A stretch of 64,000 nt of DNA from Bradyrhizobium sp. CIAT3101 (GCF_029714945.1 NZ_CP121634.1:8577001-8641000), one strand, 5' to 3'; numbered from the stretch's first letter, positions 27,914-38,187 are shown. The notes: generated by a model not told the origin, from the letters alone. Numbers and translations are program-made.

Positions 27914-30220
27914 TCGTCGCCTTCTCCGGTGCCAAAATCGGAGCGCCGGAGCTCGTCATCAAGGTGTGCATGCGCAGCCACCCTGATTCCGCACGTCGTA
28001 AGGTTTTGTCCGTATAAGCTTCTCGGTATTCGCTTCTGGCTCGGTGATCGGCAGAGGAACAGGAGGACGCTAGGACGGCGCGTCCACTTTGGCACCTACT
28101 TGCTCTGGTAGCGGACCCAGCATCGTCTGCATGGCACCCGCAATCAACGCGCCTACAGGCTGGTCATGGCTCGTGATTATCGTAATTGTCCGATTTCCCG
28201 AGACTTGAGCCGGCATCATACCCATCGAGAGCGTGCTGGCCACCCCGGCGATACAGCTTTTACGGAAGGCTTCTTACCGTAACCACCGCCAGACCAATGT
28301 TGTTCAAGCCCGTGATCGTCGCATCAGGGACGCGGCGGCGCTCAACATTCCTGCGAGTTATTGAAGCTTGCAGCAGCAGTTCCAACAGCGCCTTGAGGTC
28401 GGCCAAGTGCCGGCATCTTCAGACAAAGCGCCCGATCACCTCGCCACCCACATCCGAGCAGCTGAGCTTATTTGGCCGTTATTTAACGGAGATTTATTCA
28501 TGACTAAGGATAACGCGAGGTGGAAACTGAGACCTCGCGTCATCGCGTAGCCCCGGAGGTGAGCAAAAACCGTTGTAAATAGGCGCCGAGGGCATATTTC
28601 CTAGGCGGCGCAAGGTTGAACGTCTTGGCGTCTGCACGGACGAATGGCTCACCGAAACTCCGATCGGCAGAGACGCAGCCTACCCGGGACCTCTGCGGGA
28701 GGATTAATCCCTCCAATGCGCTCGCCAGACTTGCTTGATGATCTACTCGACCACATCACACGGACCTCTGCGGTCTTGGGCGCGGCTTATTCCTTTTCGA
28801 TTGATATCATCTGGTGGAATGAGAGCGTCCGTCCTTCTCCCCGAAAACTTTACAAATCAAGCGATCCGATTTTGGCGCTCTCCGCTCAGCTATTCGGGCC
28901 TGTCAATTCAACGATGCTGGACCGCATGAGCAGCGTCATCCACAGCAAAAACCTCAGTCTGCTGATGCTGCAAAAGGCGAGCAACTCGTTCGGCTTTGGC
29001 GCTAGGCCGAGATTTTCTGTCCGCCAGCCAACGCACAACCTTGGCAGTCTTGTGCGGCAGTGCCAGCGCTCGCATGAAAGGTGACCGATGTCGCGACGCC
29101 TCAATGCCGCAGCGGGATCTTTCCTAGGCGATCGTGACCGCGGCAAGGGCCAATATCACGTCGCGGTCGATGCCGAAATGGAGGCGATAGAGCCACCAGA
29201 TTGCGCAGCACCGGTCGAAATCGGAGAGTGCCCGAGCGCGCTTTAATGCTGCGACCCGCGCTATTGGCTTCATGACACGTCTCATCTGGGAACCTGAACG
29301 TCTCCGGACCAGTGCTCTAAATTTCGTGAGTTCTTGGTCGGTGACGGTCGGCCGTCGCGCGCATGCGCCTGCTACGGATTCGGACCTGAGATTCATGTTT
29401 GCCAAGCCATGCGCCTCTCGAAGCTTTATGGGAACACCCATATGTGCATTCGACCTGTCCGTAACCTTACGATGCAAGTACTGCTTCCCCCAACACCCAG
29501 ATCTAGTAGCGACAATTGACAGCGCTCTTATGCGACGGCGCGTTAGTTCGCAGCCCCGATGACGGCGCATAGAAGCGATAGCGTCGGCTACACCTCGGGA
29601 AACGGCGCAGGCTCTGGCGGCACGAGCTAGGCGCCATGTACAATCGCCTCAACTCATCGATGGCCGTTGATCCTGAGCTTGATTCGCGCCTGATGAACCC
29701 GCCCCCTGCGACGGGCCCTTATTTGGAGGCAGTGATCCACCGCGACTTCCTGCCGCTGTGGGGATGCGGTCAACTCATTTGAACAACTCGCCGGCCGACC
29801 ACCTAACTGATCGGACACACGATATAGCCAGGGTATACGGTAAGGCTACCCGCCCACAACACTGATCCGGCTACGGTCGACAGCACGTTGCGCAGCCTGA
29901 TGCGGCCTTCACGAATATTGAGACCAAGCGGATACGAATTTGGCGCGCACCACCCGCTCTCTGACGACGCCCGTTCAACTGAACAGACTACCAATGCATT
30001 GTCATGCTGTGCGCACACGCATGCTCTGAGACCCCTTTTCTAGTCGCGATGATCGGTTCGTTGAAGTCTGCACTTGCCTCGCCTATACCGCGGAGAAAAT
30101 ATTAGTAGATCGGTTTCATTTTTTGCTGCGGGCGCTGATGGGGTGGTCAGCGCGACCGTCAATAAGCATAGTCTGCAATCGGCCACAACAGCTGCTGTTC
30201 GTTTGCGAACTACCGCGCAG
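27914..30220. other. 2.3 kb of decayed sequence upstream of the NRPS
   Basis: No recognisable gene on either strand. The longest open stretches (plus 28644-29084, minus 29124-29570, minus 29803-30018) show no domain, no good ribosome binding site and no membrane or signal features. The first few hundred bases must hold the leftward NRPS promoter. No sigma-54, nod-box or tts-box signature was found there. Confidence 0.4.
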
Positions 30221-30223
30221 GTT

Positions 30224-30246
30224 TCGTCAGCTTTTGGAAAGCTAGC
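30224..30246 (+). promoter_or_regulatory. tts-box-like promoter element (TtsI type III regulon)
   Basis: The sequence GTCAGCTTTTGGAAAGCT (30226-30243) agrees in all fixed positions but one with the first half of the rhizobial tts box as I recall it, GTCAGcTTnTCGaaAGCT. The TC before it also fits. The distal C-rich half of the consensus is poor. No effector-like gene follows. The only downstream frame (GTG at 30247, 88 codons) has no recognisable domain. It is a possible relic or a promoter of an unknown small gene. Confidence 0.45.
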
Positions 30247-30283
30247 GTGAGTACAGAGCCGGTAGGGTTAGCGAGGCGTGGTA

Positions 30284-30371
30284 GGGACAGCGCCACTACC
30301 AGAATGGGACAGCGCCGAGTCACGTTTCTGCTAACCTCAATCTGCAGCTCGGGCGCGGCAGGGACAGCGCC
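30284..30371 (+). repeat. Three direct copies of GGGACAGCGCC
   Basis: The 11-mer GGGACAGCGCC occurs at 30284-30294, 30306-30316 and 30361-30371. The second copy continues GAGTCACG, and a related GGCGCCGAGTCGCG is found near 30392. Repeated terminal blocks of this kind are known at the ends of IS21-family elements, so this may be an IS end (inference). No transposase is attached. Confidence 0.45.
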
Positions 30372-31008
30372 GATCCAGTGCCAAACCGACTGGCGCCGAG
30401 TCGCGCCCGCGCTGCTCCCGGTGTCGGAGAAACGTCTCCTGGTAGCCGCACTGTCATGCTTTTTCAGGCACGGACACCCGAACCCGATTGTCCGGGGTAG
30501 ATTGGCAACGTAACATTTTGCGGCGCGTGTGGTCTTTCAAGCGATCGCTTCCTTGCCTTCCGGTTTGCACCGACGACATTCCTGCGGCAGCGTGGAAGCC
30601 TTTTTCATGCAGCGAAGCGACAGACCACTATAAAGATGGCTGAACGGCTGTCGCTGCGATCGCGATAGTTAGCGCCGGCTCATTTCATCGGAGTTGCAGC
30701 TCCATTTCGACGAATGGAGGAGCATCGCCTCGCTTAGTTAGATTTTTGCTCGCCTCGATGCCGTTCGTGCGAATTGGGCAGCGGAATCGAAGCGCTGCTG
30801 AGGCAGCAGTTCGGGTGGGCTTCGGCCAGCCCCAGAAAACCGACGCCGCCGCGAATTGAAAGATGGTCGACATACCGCCGCATGTGCGGGCCGCTTCCGT
30901 AGCGTCCGGGAAAGGCGATACGGTGGCTCGCATACCTTCCAATCCGGTGATTTTTTAAGTAGGTTATAGACAGTGGTTTGATGACCGTCGAAATGGCTGC
31001 TATCGCGC

Positions 31009-31290
31009 ATGAGAGCTCGTGCGCTTGTGGCTTATAATGTGCGCCGGATCCGCGTCCAGCGCGGTATTCCGCAGGAGCAATTGGCTTACGATGCGGGAGT
31101 TGACCGCTCCTACATGAGCGGACTTGAGCGCCAACAAGCGAACCCGACGGTCGATCTTCTTGATCGCCTTGCCGAGACGCTTGGCGTAGCTGTCTCCGAA
31201 CTGTTTGTTCGGCCATCCAAGGGTGCCCCGCCACCCGCAACCTTACCTAAAGGCCGCAAGCCGAAGCCCGCACGCGGCAAAAGGACTTAG
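31009..31290 (+). CDS. XRE-family HTH transcriptional regulator
   Basis: A 93-residue protein with a Cro/CI-type helix-turn-helix over residues 8-62: VRRIRVQRGIPQEQLAYDAG, then the recognition helix VDRSYMSGLERQQANPTVDL and LDRLAETLGVAVSELF. It has a short basic tail (KGRKPKPARGKRT). The size and layout match small single-domain rhizobial regulators. It is preceded by a segment (30955-31000) that is also present in front of a second, broken copy at 31906, so promoter and gene were duplicated together or inserted with the same flank. Its target is unknown. A phage-like or mobile-element control role is as likely as a metabolic one. Confidence 0.85.
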   Translation: MRARALVAYNVRRIRVQRGIPQEQLAYDAGVDRSYMSGLERQQANPTVDLLDRLAETLGVAVSELFVRPSKGAPPPATLPKGRKPKPARGKRT

Positions 31291-31905
31291 CCCCTGGCAA
31301 ACAGCAGCTGAGACACTGATGTCGTGTGCTCTCCGCGCAGGCATCGCGCTCGCACGAGGATTTTATGCGTGGCCGACGCGGATACGCAGCGATCCGGCCA
31401 TGGACATCGAATGTTGTGATGGACGTACCCAGCTGAAAAATCTACCGAAATCAGAGCAACGATAACTAATTCTTGGTCCTTTGGCACCTACCCGATGGTC
31501 GCACGCCAATCTCCTTTCGCGCCAAGACGGCAATCGCATATCGGCTCACATTGGCCTGTTGGCTCCATGCTGCGCTTTCTCCTTTTCATCGCAGTCCATA
31601 CTGGAGGCGATTGCACATGCAACCCGCAACTAGGTTGTCCTTGCCGTTCCTCGCGGAGGGCATGGTGGTTCCTGGTCGCCGGCCCGATCGCACTCCTTAT
31701 CTGCTGTTAGTCGCAAGCTATCGCCCCGCCAAAATCGCTTGCGATGGTCAACGACAAGACGGCACGCGCTACCGGCGTCAGCACATCACCATTGCCTGAT
31801 TCCTCGAAGCAATTGGGGAGGACAGCCATCGCTGGGTACGTGTCTATTGTAATAGTCTGGCTATAAACAGTGGTTTCATAATCACCGTAATGGCTGCCTC
31901 TGCGC
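31291..31905. other. Spacer between the two XRE copies
   Basis: About 600 bp with no recognised gene. The last 50 bp (from about 31858, ctataaacagtggtttcat) repeat, with a few changes, the sequence just upstream of the first XRE gene. Confidence 0.45.
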
Positions 31906-32338
31906 ATGACCGCTCGTGCGCTTGTGGCCTGGAACGTGCGCCGGATCCGCGTAGAGCGCGGCATTCCGCGAGACCAAGTGGCCCTATGATGCTGGGATTG
32001 ACCGCTCATATATGGGGCGCATTGAGCAGAAGAGAGAGAACCAGACTATTGATCTATTGGAACGCATCGCCGCGACTTTGGGTATTCACTTGTCCGAATT
32101 ATTCACACAGCCGGCTAAAGGTGCAATGCCTCGCAAGCCGATGTCCAGAGGGCGCAAGCCGGTACGGCTTTGGCCGAGACAAGACGTTATTATTGAGCGA
32201 GCCGTTTTTCGGCTAATGGGCGGAATCGAGCCGGAGCGGCCCACGTGCTTCATCGATCGACAGCCGACGCTTCCGATCTCCCGCTCCACCCGATACACTC
32301 CCAGCAGGATTTCGCTTAGCGCTCCCTCGGAATTATAA
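31906..32338 (+). pseudogene. Second XRE-family regulator copy, frameshifted
   Basis: From the ATG at 31906 the frame reads RALVAWNVRRIRVERGIPRD and QVAL, then stops. Shifting frame at about 31984 restores YDAGIDRSYMGRIEQKRENQ and TIDLLERIAATLGIHLSELF, TQPAKGAMPRKPMSRGRKP, clearly the same family as the intact copy at 31009 (roughly 65 percent of residues alike by eye). An indel near 31983-31986 breaks it. The tail continues as low-similarity sequence to a stop near 32338. The upstream 45 bp are shared with the first copy. Confidence 0.75.
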
Positions 32339-32622
32339 GGCCGAGCATCTTGAAAATGAAAACTTGCGCCGCTCGCGTGATCCTACCGACGGTCGCTTGA
32401 AACCGTAGTTCTCGAGGAGTCCGTTTAGAGCTTTGGCCGGTTTGTCGGCTAGGGTTCGGGTGAGGCCCAACTGACAGACTTCCGCTCGGAAGACTAGCAG
32501 GTGGCAGCTGCGCCCATTGGCCGGTCCTCGCGCATAAGACGGGCGGCTCCGCGACAATTGCAGAACCGCAACTTGACCCTGCTCTCCAGGCGTCTGACGT
32601 GATCCGGCAGATATGGACAATG
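32339..32622. other. Intergenic region downstream of the TauD-like gene
   Basis: An open minus-strand frame (32333-32620) follows the dioxygenase-like gene closely but shows no recognisable domain. It may be a degraded downstream gene. Confidence 0.3.
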
Positions 32623-33510
32623 TCAGGCAGCCTTTGCCGCCCTTGATTTCGACCTTTTCACATGAGGTACCCGGGCGCCAATCGCAAACTGGTCCATCAT
32701 CCAGTCGGGACTGCTGGATTTGCTAACGGGGTACGGTTCAGTCGCGCGATTGTCCCAGATTACGACATCGCCTGATTTGCAGTTCCAGCACAGGGTATTC
32801 CGGGGCGCGATGAGATAGGATTGCAGCCGTTCAAACAGTCTTTGGCTGGGATAGCGCTGCAGGCCGATGAAGTTCTTTACGGAACGACCGAGCGAGAGCA
32901 TACGATCGCCGGTCTCGGGATGAATACGCACAATCGGATGTGCCGTTTCGTATATCGTTCCGGTGGATACGCCGCTCCAAGGCCCCTTGTTGAGTTCGAT
33001 GGTCCTCTCTGTCGCAGTGAGATCAGATACGCCGAAGCTCACAGCCCAAAGATTATCTGCGAGCATCCGCAGGGGATCGGGAAGATCAAGGTAAGCGGCT
33101 GCCCCACTTGACCAAGCAATGTCGCCGCCAAAAGGCGGGACCCCTGCGAGCCGCAGCACAGAGATGGCTGTGCGGACGCGCTCATCGTTCACCTGATTTA
33201 GATGACTCCAGGCACGATCAGGCACCTCGTGCCGGATCGCCAAACCGCCCATTGTGTCCGCCATTTTCAAATTCGGTGTCATCGAGCCGAGCCGAAGCAC
33301 GAAACACTGTTGTTGGGCATCGTCGAGATGTCCCTGATCACGGAAGAAAATGACCTTATGCTCTAGCACCAGCTGACGGAACGCTGCGATAACATCGTCA
33401 GGCAAATCGTCCGACAGCGTGATGTTCTTGATTTCGGCACCAAGCCGGCCCGCGTGTTTGACGATGTTTGCTTGCAGATTGATGTTATCAAAAGCCATAG
33501 TTCTAGTCAT
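32623..33510 (-). CDS. TauD/TfdA-like protein with lost iron ligands
   Basis: The frame opens at 33621, but the ATG at 33510 has AGAGAGG upstream and begins the family text, giving 295 residues. Family blocks are LGAEIKNITLSDDLPDDVI, LEHKVIFFRDQGHLDDAQQQ, VPPFGGDIAWSSGAAAYLDL, HPIVRIHPETGDRMLSLG and GDVVIWDNRATEPYPV. Intact TauD enzymes bind iron with an HxD motif in a WHTD-type block and with a late His. Here the first block reads WSHLNQVND (no HxD), the TQHY position reads TEPY, and the late MHR block reads MMDQFAIG. Iron binding, and so 2-oxoglutarate-dependent hydroxylation of a sulfonate or similar substrate, looks lost. It is either an early pseudogene with an open frame or a repurposed protein. 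Confidence 0.75.
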   Translation of the reverse strand: MTRTMAFDNINLQANIVKHAGRLGAEIKNITLSDDLPDDVIAAFRQLVLEHKVIFFRDQGHLDDAQQQCFVLRLGSMTPNLKMADTMGGLAIRHEVPDRAWSHLNQVNDERVRTAISVLRLAGVPPFGGDIAWSSGAAAYLDLPDPLRMLADNLWAVSFGVSDLTATERTIELNKGPWSGVSTGTIYETAHPIVRIHPETGDRMLSLGRSVKNFIGLQRYPSQRLFERLQSYLIAPRNTLCWNCKSGDVVIWDNRATEPYPVSKSSSPDWMMDQFAIGARVPHVKRSKSRAAKAA

Positions 33511-34545
33511 GACGGTGCCTCTCTCTGGATGTCTAAACACGCTCCGTGGAGCGTCGTGCCTGGCGACATACCGGCAAAGACAATCTTGATGATACGCATC
33601 CGAATGGCCCGATTTGCTCACTACTTACTGTTCAATCAAGCGTCCGATTTCTGATACACACCACCATTACTTTAGAATCTAACTCCCTCTGCGTGTCGAC
33701 ACAGCTCGCGCTTCTCAAAGAACACTCGCACATGAGGACACCACATCGATTTGCAGCCTGATCAAACAGTGCAGATCATAGACGCAATCCATGTCCAGTC
33801 CATGAAACGAAATCAGCTTTCTTTTCGAGCTCGCGTAAGGTTCACCTCGTCTCAGAACTGATGCTTGGAAAATCCTCGAACAACGACTGCGTCGTCCTCA
33901 TTCAGCCCGCACGACCTCATGCGCAGAAGAAGATTGGAACTGTTTCGCGGCATGCGCTCGCCAAGCGGATATGACCCACCACCTCGAGAGCGCAATCTAC
34001 CTTTAGGTGTATCAAAATCGCTCGACTACTTCAACGGGTTGCCGATCATCTTTTTGCGATTTGGAGTTGTTCAATTCGCGACATGTTCATCAGCTGATCA
34101 CTTGACCGCTATTGCCTTTGGACTAGCGGAGGAAGCGCAAAACGAGGAGGATGCAACTTATGAGGCCGCTTAAACAACGGACTTAATCCCTCAATTTTCA
34201 AAACCTTGCACTCGGCACCAATTTAGGCTGTTGCGGTGATGACCTGCGTTTAGTCTGCCTGGAGACGTAAATGCTCCTTATGGACTGCATGCTGTTTGGC
34301 TTCGTGGCAGTTGAGCACACACAACAGAAACAGAGCGACGACGAGACAGTCATGCGTCTACGCGCTTTCAAACTGCAAGCGGCAAATTCCGGCTGGCCAT
34401 TTTTGCCTCGCCATGAGCGCACGACACTGCATGCCACGCCGCTCTAGAGTATAAGCCGGGATCCATTTCCTTATAGGTCTGGCTGTCGCAACGGTAGAGC
34501 CGAGGACGGACGCGGTAGCCGGGGCCTTTTGGCCATCACCCCGTT
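33511..34545. other. Region without recognisable gene between the TauD-like gene and the group II intron
   Basis: Plus-strand frame 33865-34173 (102 codons) is the longest open stretch and shows no domain. The sequence near 33810 (ATCAGCTTTCTTTTCGAGCT) resembles a tts box only at its ends. The leftward TauD-like promoter should lie near 33530-33600. Confidence 0.35.
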
Positions 34546-34592
34546 CCCATCCCATCAGGTCGCCGGAGGCAGTTGCCCGCCTCCATCTCCAA

Positions 34593-34627
34593 CAGCACGT
34601 AGCGTGCGGATTTGCCGCACTACGCTC
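34593..34627 (-). ncRNA. Group II intron domain V
   Basis: A 35-nt hairpin on the minus strand beginning GAGCG and ending GTGCTG, with a perfectly paired GTGCGG/CCGCAC upper stem and the conserved AGC near its base. It lies 14 bases downstream of the maturase stop, the expected place. Confidence 0.7.
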
Positions 34628-34640
34628 TTCGACAGTTGAT

Positions 34641-35957
34641 TCACAGCACTGCAAGAGCCTGCAACTCCCTATATGGTAGGCGCAGCTTTGGTTTCAGTAA
34701 CGGCGTCCATTCGTGATCTGATTGAATATGCTCCAGTTGAGCGCTCGTCCGCCAGCTGCGGCTGCGCAACGTCCGATGCAACTAACGCTCCACGGCGCGG
34801 TACACCTTCACGAGACACCGAAGATTCCCGGCGACAAATCGGCATAGTGGCCGCGCAGGAAGGCGTTGTTTCGCCGACCTGGTCACTGATCGTGTGATGT
34901 CGTATTTGCCGCATAAGCTCCTGCAGTAACAAAAGGCTGCGCCGCAAGCGAGATTTCTCCGTGCGCATCCCAACCTTGAAGTTACCCTACTGGTTTCCGC
35001 GTGCAATACAGCGCCAGACCCAGGAAATAGATGGTCTCCGGGCCTTTTCTGCCACGTTTGCCTGCGTGTCGCTGCGCGAACCGACCAAACTCAACCAATT
35101 TGGTCTTGGTCGGCTCAAGAGTGAGGCCGAACTTTCCCAACCGAAGGCGTAAGGCGTCCTGAATACGGATGGCGTCCGCTCGATATTGGAAGCAAATCAC
35201 AAAGTCATCTCGATATAGCGCACCAGCCGGGCGTCGCCCCGCGACCGGCTCTTCACCACGCGTTCGAACTAGAGGTCGAGCACATAATGCAATTAAAGAT
35301 TGCTCAAAAGTACGCTGAGCGATCCGCCTTGCGGTGTTCCTTCCTCGTTCGGATGGACCTTTCCATCTTCCAAGACATCCGCCTTCAGCCAGCGCCGGAT
35401 CAAACTGATCAGGCGTGGATCACCGACGCGATGCGCAGCAAATCGGAGACCCCAATCATGATTGAGACTCCCGATGAAGTTCTTCGGATCCGCCTCCAGC
35501 ATCCAACCCATCTTGCCGACGGCGATGGCCGCATTGAGGGTCGTCAAGGCATGATGTGCGCTGAGCTTTGGCCGGCCGCCGAATGAGCAGGGCAGAGAGT
35601 CCCGCTCATAAATCGCAGACAATACTTCGGCCGTGCTGCGCTTGAGCGCCCGGTCGGCGACAGTTGGCACGTCAAGTGGCCGCTTTACCGTTTTGCCGGG
35701 CTTGGGGACATAGACCCGCCGGATATTCGGCGCTCTATATTCTTGCGGTGAATGGACTGGAGCATCGGCCCATCTATCTATCGAAGCTCTTCTTCCGCCT
35801 CCACCGTCTGACCAACCACCCCTGCGGCCGACGACTTCTGGATCGGTGAGAGACTCCTTCATACCCGGCCGCGCGAGATGTGATGTGCCAGCGACTTGAA
35901 ACGGAGTTTTGGTTCGCGTCGAGCTTTCACTGTTTTTTGTTCAAGTTTCGTTTCCAT
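34641..35957 (-). pseudogene. Group II intron reverse transcriptase/maturase, broken
   Basis: Start METKLEQKTVKARREPKLRF at 35957, then frame changes. A long open part (35862-35293) has IRRVYVPKPGKTVKRPLDVP, TVADRALKRSTAEVLSAIYE, RPKLSAHHALTTLNAAI and EGTPQGGSLSVLLSNL. Later frames have MICFQYRADA, LGKFGLTLEPTKTKLVEFGR, PETIYFLGLALYCTR and SRLRRSLLLLQELMRQIRHH. The protein ends PYRELQALAVL at the TGA at 34641. The RT catalytic YxDD block (family YIDDFV) falls in a disrupted segment near 35200. There is no HNH endonuclease domain, as in class C intron proteins. At least four frame shifts make it inactive. Confidence 0.8.
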
Positions 35958-37003
35958 GGTCGGCTGGTCTTCTCACTGTGTAGAAGGCCGTGACTCCCGT
36001 TGAATGGAGCCCATGTCGCCCAAGACAATTCAACTACCGCCGACCGCGTCTTCATGTGGCCGGTTTCCTCCGACCCGACACTCCGAGGACGGGGAGCCGC
36101 CCATTGAAGGGCTCGCCTCCGTCCGCCACTCAAACGGAACGTGCAGTTTTCCCGCATTCCGCTTTCATGAATGGTGTCGCAAGGTCCGGAGAGAAGGGAT
36201 CAGTGAGACAAGGTTACCTTGTCCACCCGAGAGTAGACCTTCTGCTTCTGACCTTCGAACGCTAAATGATCGGATAGTCTCCTCGGAAGCGTGACGTTCG
36301 GGCTTTTCACTAAAGGAACTTTCCATCTTCCCGCTCCTTTCTCATCTACCTCGATCGCTCAAAGCTCGATCCATTCACGAACGTCCTTCCCCGGGCCACT
36401 CTCGATCCGCCGTCGCGGGTCACGCGAGTTGTTCGTCTAGCGTTTCAGGTACTGTTACGTTCTCCAACTCCTAGGGGTGCGTCGCTCCCCATTTCGCTTT
36501 CGCTTTTAGGGGCGCTTACCTGATTTAAATAGAACCAGGGCGCAGGCAGGTCTCCTGGAGTCACGCATGAATCTTCCGTATTGCGCCGCCAGCAAACACC
36601 TTGGTGCGATGGGCGAATAAGTAGCGCCTTCGTCCCCATCGTGCGGACTCGGCCTTTCCCCATCTTTGGCCGACCTGTTCATCGTCGGGATGTCGTCCGC
36701 TGACTTCTCCGTCGCGATTACAAACCTTGCGGCCCGCTCAGTCCGGTCGCGCGGACACGCTGGAGATCTCCCGAGGTAAGTTCGACCGCTTTCCCTGCAC
36801 GCCACCACCCCAACGCTCGATGACTGTGGACTTTGCGATCATTGGCTCTCTCGTCCGGCTGGGTAGGCCGCGTTATCCGGCTTTTGTAGATTGGGCCGTA
36901 GGTTTGCTCCACGCTTCCTTCAGACCCCACCTCGCGATGACGCCCTTGCGCTTCGCTGACCTTTGCCGCGCTCACGGCGCTCCGCGCCATGCCTGGCGCA
37001 CCC

Positions 37004-37035
37004 AAGAAAAAGGGCCACTCCGAGGAGTGGCCCTT
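37004..37035 (-). terminator. Rho-independent terminator of ald
   Basis: On the minus strand, AAGGGCCACTCC and GGAGTGGCCCTT form a 10-12 bp stem with a very short loop. TTTTTCTT follows. It lies about 40 bp past the ald stop codon. Confidence 0.9.
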
Positions 37036-37074
37036 CAAGTCAGGGAGGAAACGTCCCCTGGAGGACCTCTGGGA

Positions 37075-38187
37075 TCAGGCCGCGGCCTGTTCGATTGGTG
37101 AGAATGGAAGACCGAGACTCTCGGCCACAGCCTTATAGGTGAGCCGGCCCTGATAGACATTGAGACCTGCGCGCAGATGCGGATTTTCAAACACCGCCGC
37201 AAACCCCTTGTTGGCCAGAGCCAAGCCGAAGGGCAGCGTTGCGTTATTGAGCGCATGGCTTGAAGTCAGCGGGACAGCTCCCGGCATGTTGGCCACACAG
37301 TAATGGATGACACCGTCGACCTCGTAAGTTGGATCAGCGTGCGTCGTCGGATGCGAAGTTTCAAAGCAGCCACCTTGATCAATGGCGACGTCGACGATCA
37401 CTGAGCCCTTGCGCATCGAGCTCAACATTTTGCGGCTGACCAGCTTCGGCGCGCTCGCACCGGGCACAAGCACCGCGCCAATGACGACATCTGCCGCAAA
37501 CACCTCCTCTTCGACGCTGTCGATGGTGGAGAACCTGGTACGAACGCGCCCTTCAAACAATTCGTCCAGCTCACGGAGCCGGGGTATCGAGCGATCAATG
37601 ATCGTGACCTCGGCCCCGAGCCCTACCGCCATGCGTGCCGCATGCACACCGACAACGCCACCTCCGATCACCACAATACGGGCAGGTTGAACACCAGGGA
37701 CGCCGCCGATCAACAGTCCGCGTCCGCCTGTATATCGCTTCAGAGCCGCGCCGGCCGCCTCGATTGCAAGCCTGCCTGCGACTTCGCTCATCGGTGCTAG
37801 CAGCGGCAGGCCCCCGCGCGCGTCAGTCACGGTTTCATAGGCAATTGCAGTACAACCAGACTTGATGAGCCCCTTAGCCTGCTCCGGATCCGGAGCCAGA
37901 TGCAGATAAGTGAATAGGATCTGGTTTTCTCTCAGCTGTGTCCATTCGGAGGGCTGTGGCTCCTTGACCTTGACAATCATTTCACCGGATGCAAACACCT
38001 CGCGAGCGGATGCAGCAATTGTCGCGCCAGCTTTGCGATAATTATCATCTGTCGCGCCAATGCCTGCACCGGCGTTGGTCTCGACCAACACACTGTGGCC
38101 GGCCGCAACGTATTCGCGGACGGCCCCAGGCGTCAGGCCCACGCGGTATTCGTGCGTCTTGATTTCCTTGGGAACACCGACCCTCAT
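37075..38187 (-). CDS. ald: Alanine dehydrogenase
   Basis: A 370-residue product when started at the ATG at 38187, which has a strong AAGGAGA site; the open frame continues to 38244 without family similarity. N-terminus MRVGVPKEIKTHEYRVGLTP, with the catalytic Lys region, LVKVKEP-type text (MIVKVKEPQPSEW) and LFTYLHLAPD (His96-type residue). The NAD-binding Rossmann motif is VVIGGGVVGVHAARMAVGLG. The C-terminal part has VDVAIDQGGCFETSHPTTH and YCVANMPGAVPLTSSHALNN. The enzyme interconverts L-alanine and pyruvate plus ammonia with NAD(H). In rhizobia it is linked to alanine release and ammonia assimilation in bacteroids. It is a single gene with its own terminator. A group II intron sits directly behind that terminator. 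Confidence 0.95.
   Translation of the reverse strand: MRVGVPKEIKTHEYRVGLTPGAVREYVAAGHSVLVETNAGAGIGATDDNYRKAGATIAASAREVFASGEMIVKVKEPQPSEWTQLRENQILFTYLHLAPDPEQAKGLIKSGCTAIAYETVTDARGGLPLLAPMSEVAGRLAIEAAGAALKRYTGGRGLLIGGVPGVQPARIVVIGGGVVGVHAARMAVGLGAEVTIIDRSIPRLRELDELFEGRVRTRFSTIDSVEEEVFAADVVIGAVLVPGASAPKLVSRKMLSSMRKGSVIVDVAIDQGGCFETSHPTTHADPTYEVDGVIHYCVANMPGAVPLTSSHALNNATLPFGLALANKGFAAVFENPHLRAGLNVYQGRLTYKAVAESLGLPFSPIEQAAA

Larger units (their letters stand above)
34546..37001 (-). mobile_element. Group II intron, degenerate, inserted behind the ald terminator
   Basis: The minus-strand sequence starts at 37001 with GTGCGCC, the usual group II 5-prime end (GUGYG). This is immediately after the T-run of the ald terminator. 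About 1 kb of intron-like non-coding sequence precedes a reverse transcriptase gene (35957-34641). Downstream at 34627-34593 is a domain-V hairpin, GAGCGTAGTGCGGCAAATCC then GCACGCTACGTGCTG, with the AGC triad. A further hairpin (GGAGGCGGGCAACTGCCTCC) may be domain VI. Insertion just behind a terminator and an intron protein without an endonuclease domain are features of bacterial class C introns. The 3-prime boundary is approximate, and the 5-prime arm is longer than usual, so extra sequence may be inserted. Confidence 0.7.

Noticed and set aside
28085..28105. Possible sigma-54 promoter (TTGGCACCTACTTGCT)
   Set aside because: The GG-to-GC spacing is 9 instead of the required 10, and no nitrogen-fixation or NifA-type gene follows.
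30734..31240. Minus-strand 168-codon frame
   Set aside because: It overlaps the intact XRE gene on the other strand and has no domain; judged a shadow.
33806..33830. Second tts-box candidate (ATCAGCTTTCTTTTCGAGCT)
   Set aside because: Two extra bases in the core and several mismatches; no distal half.
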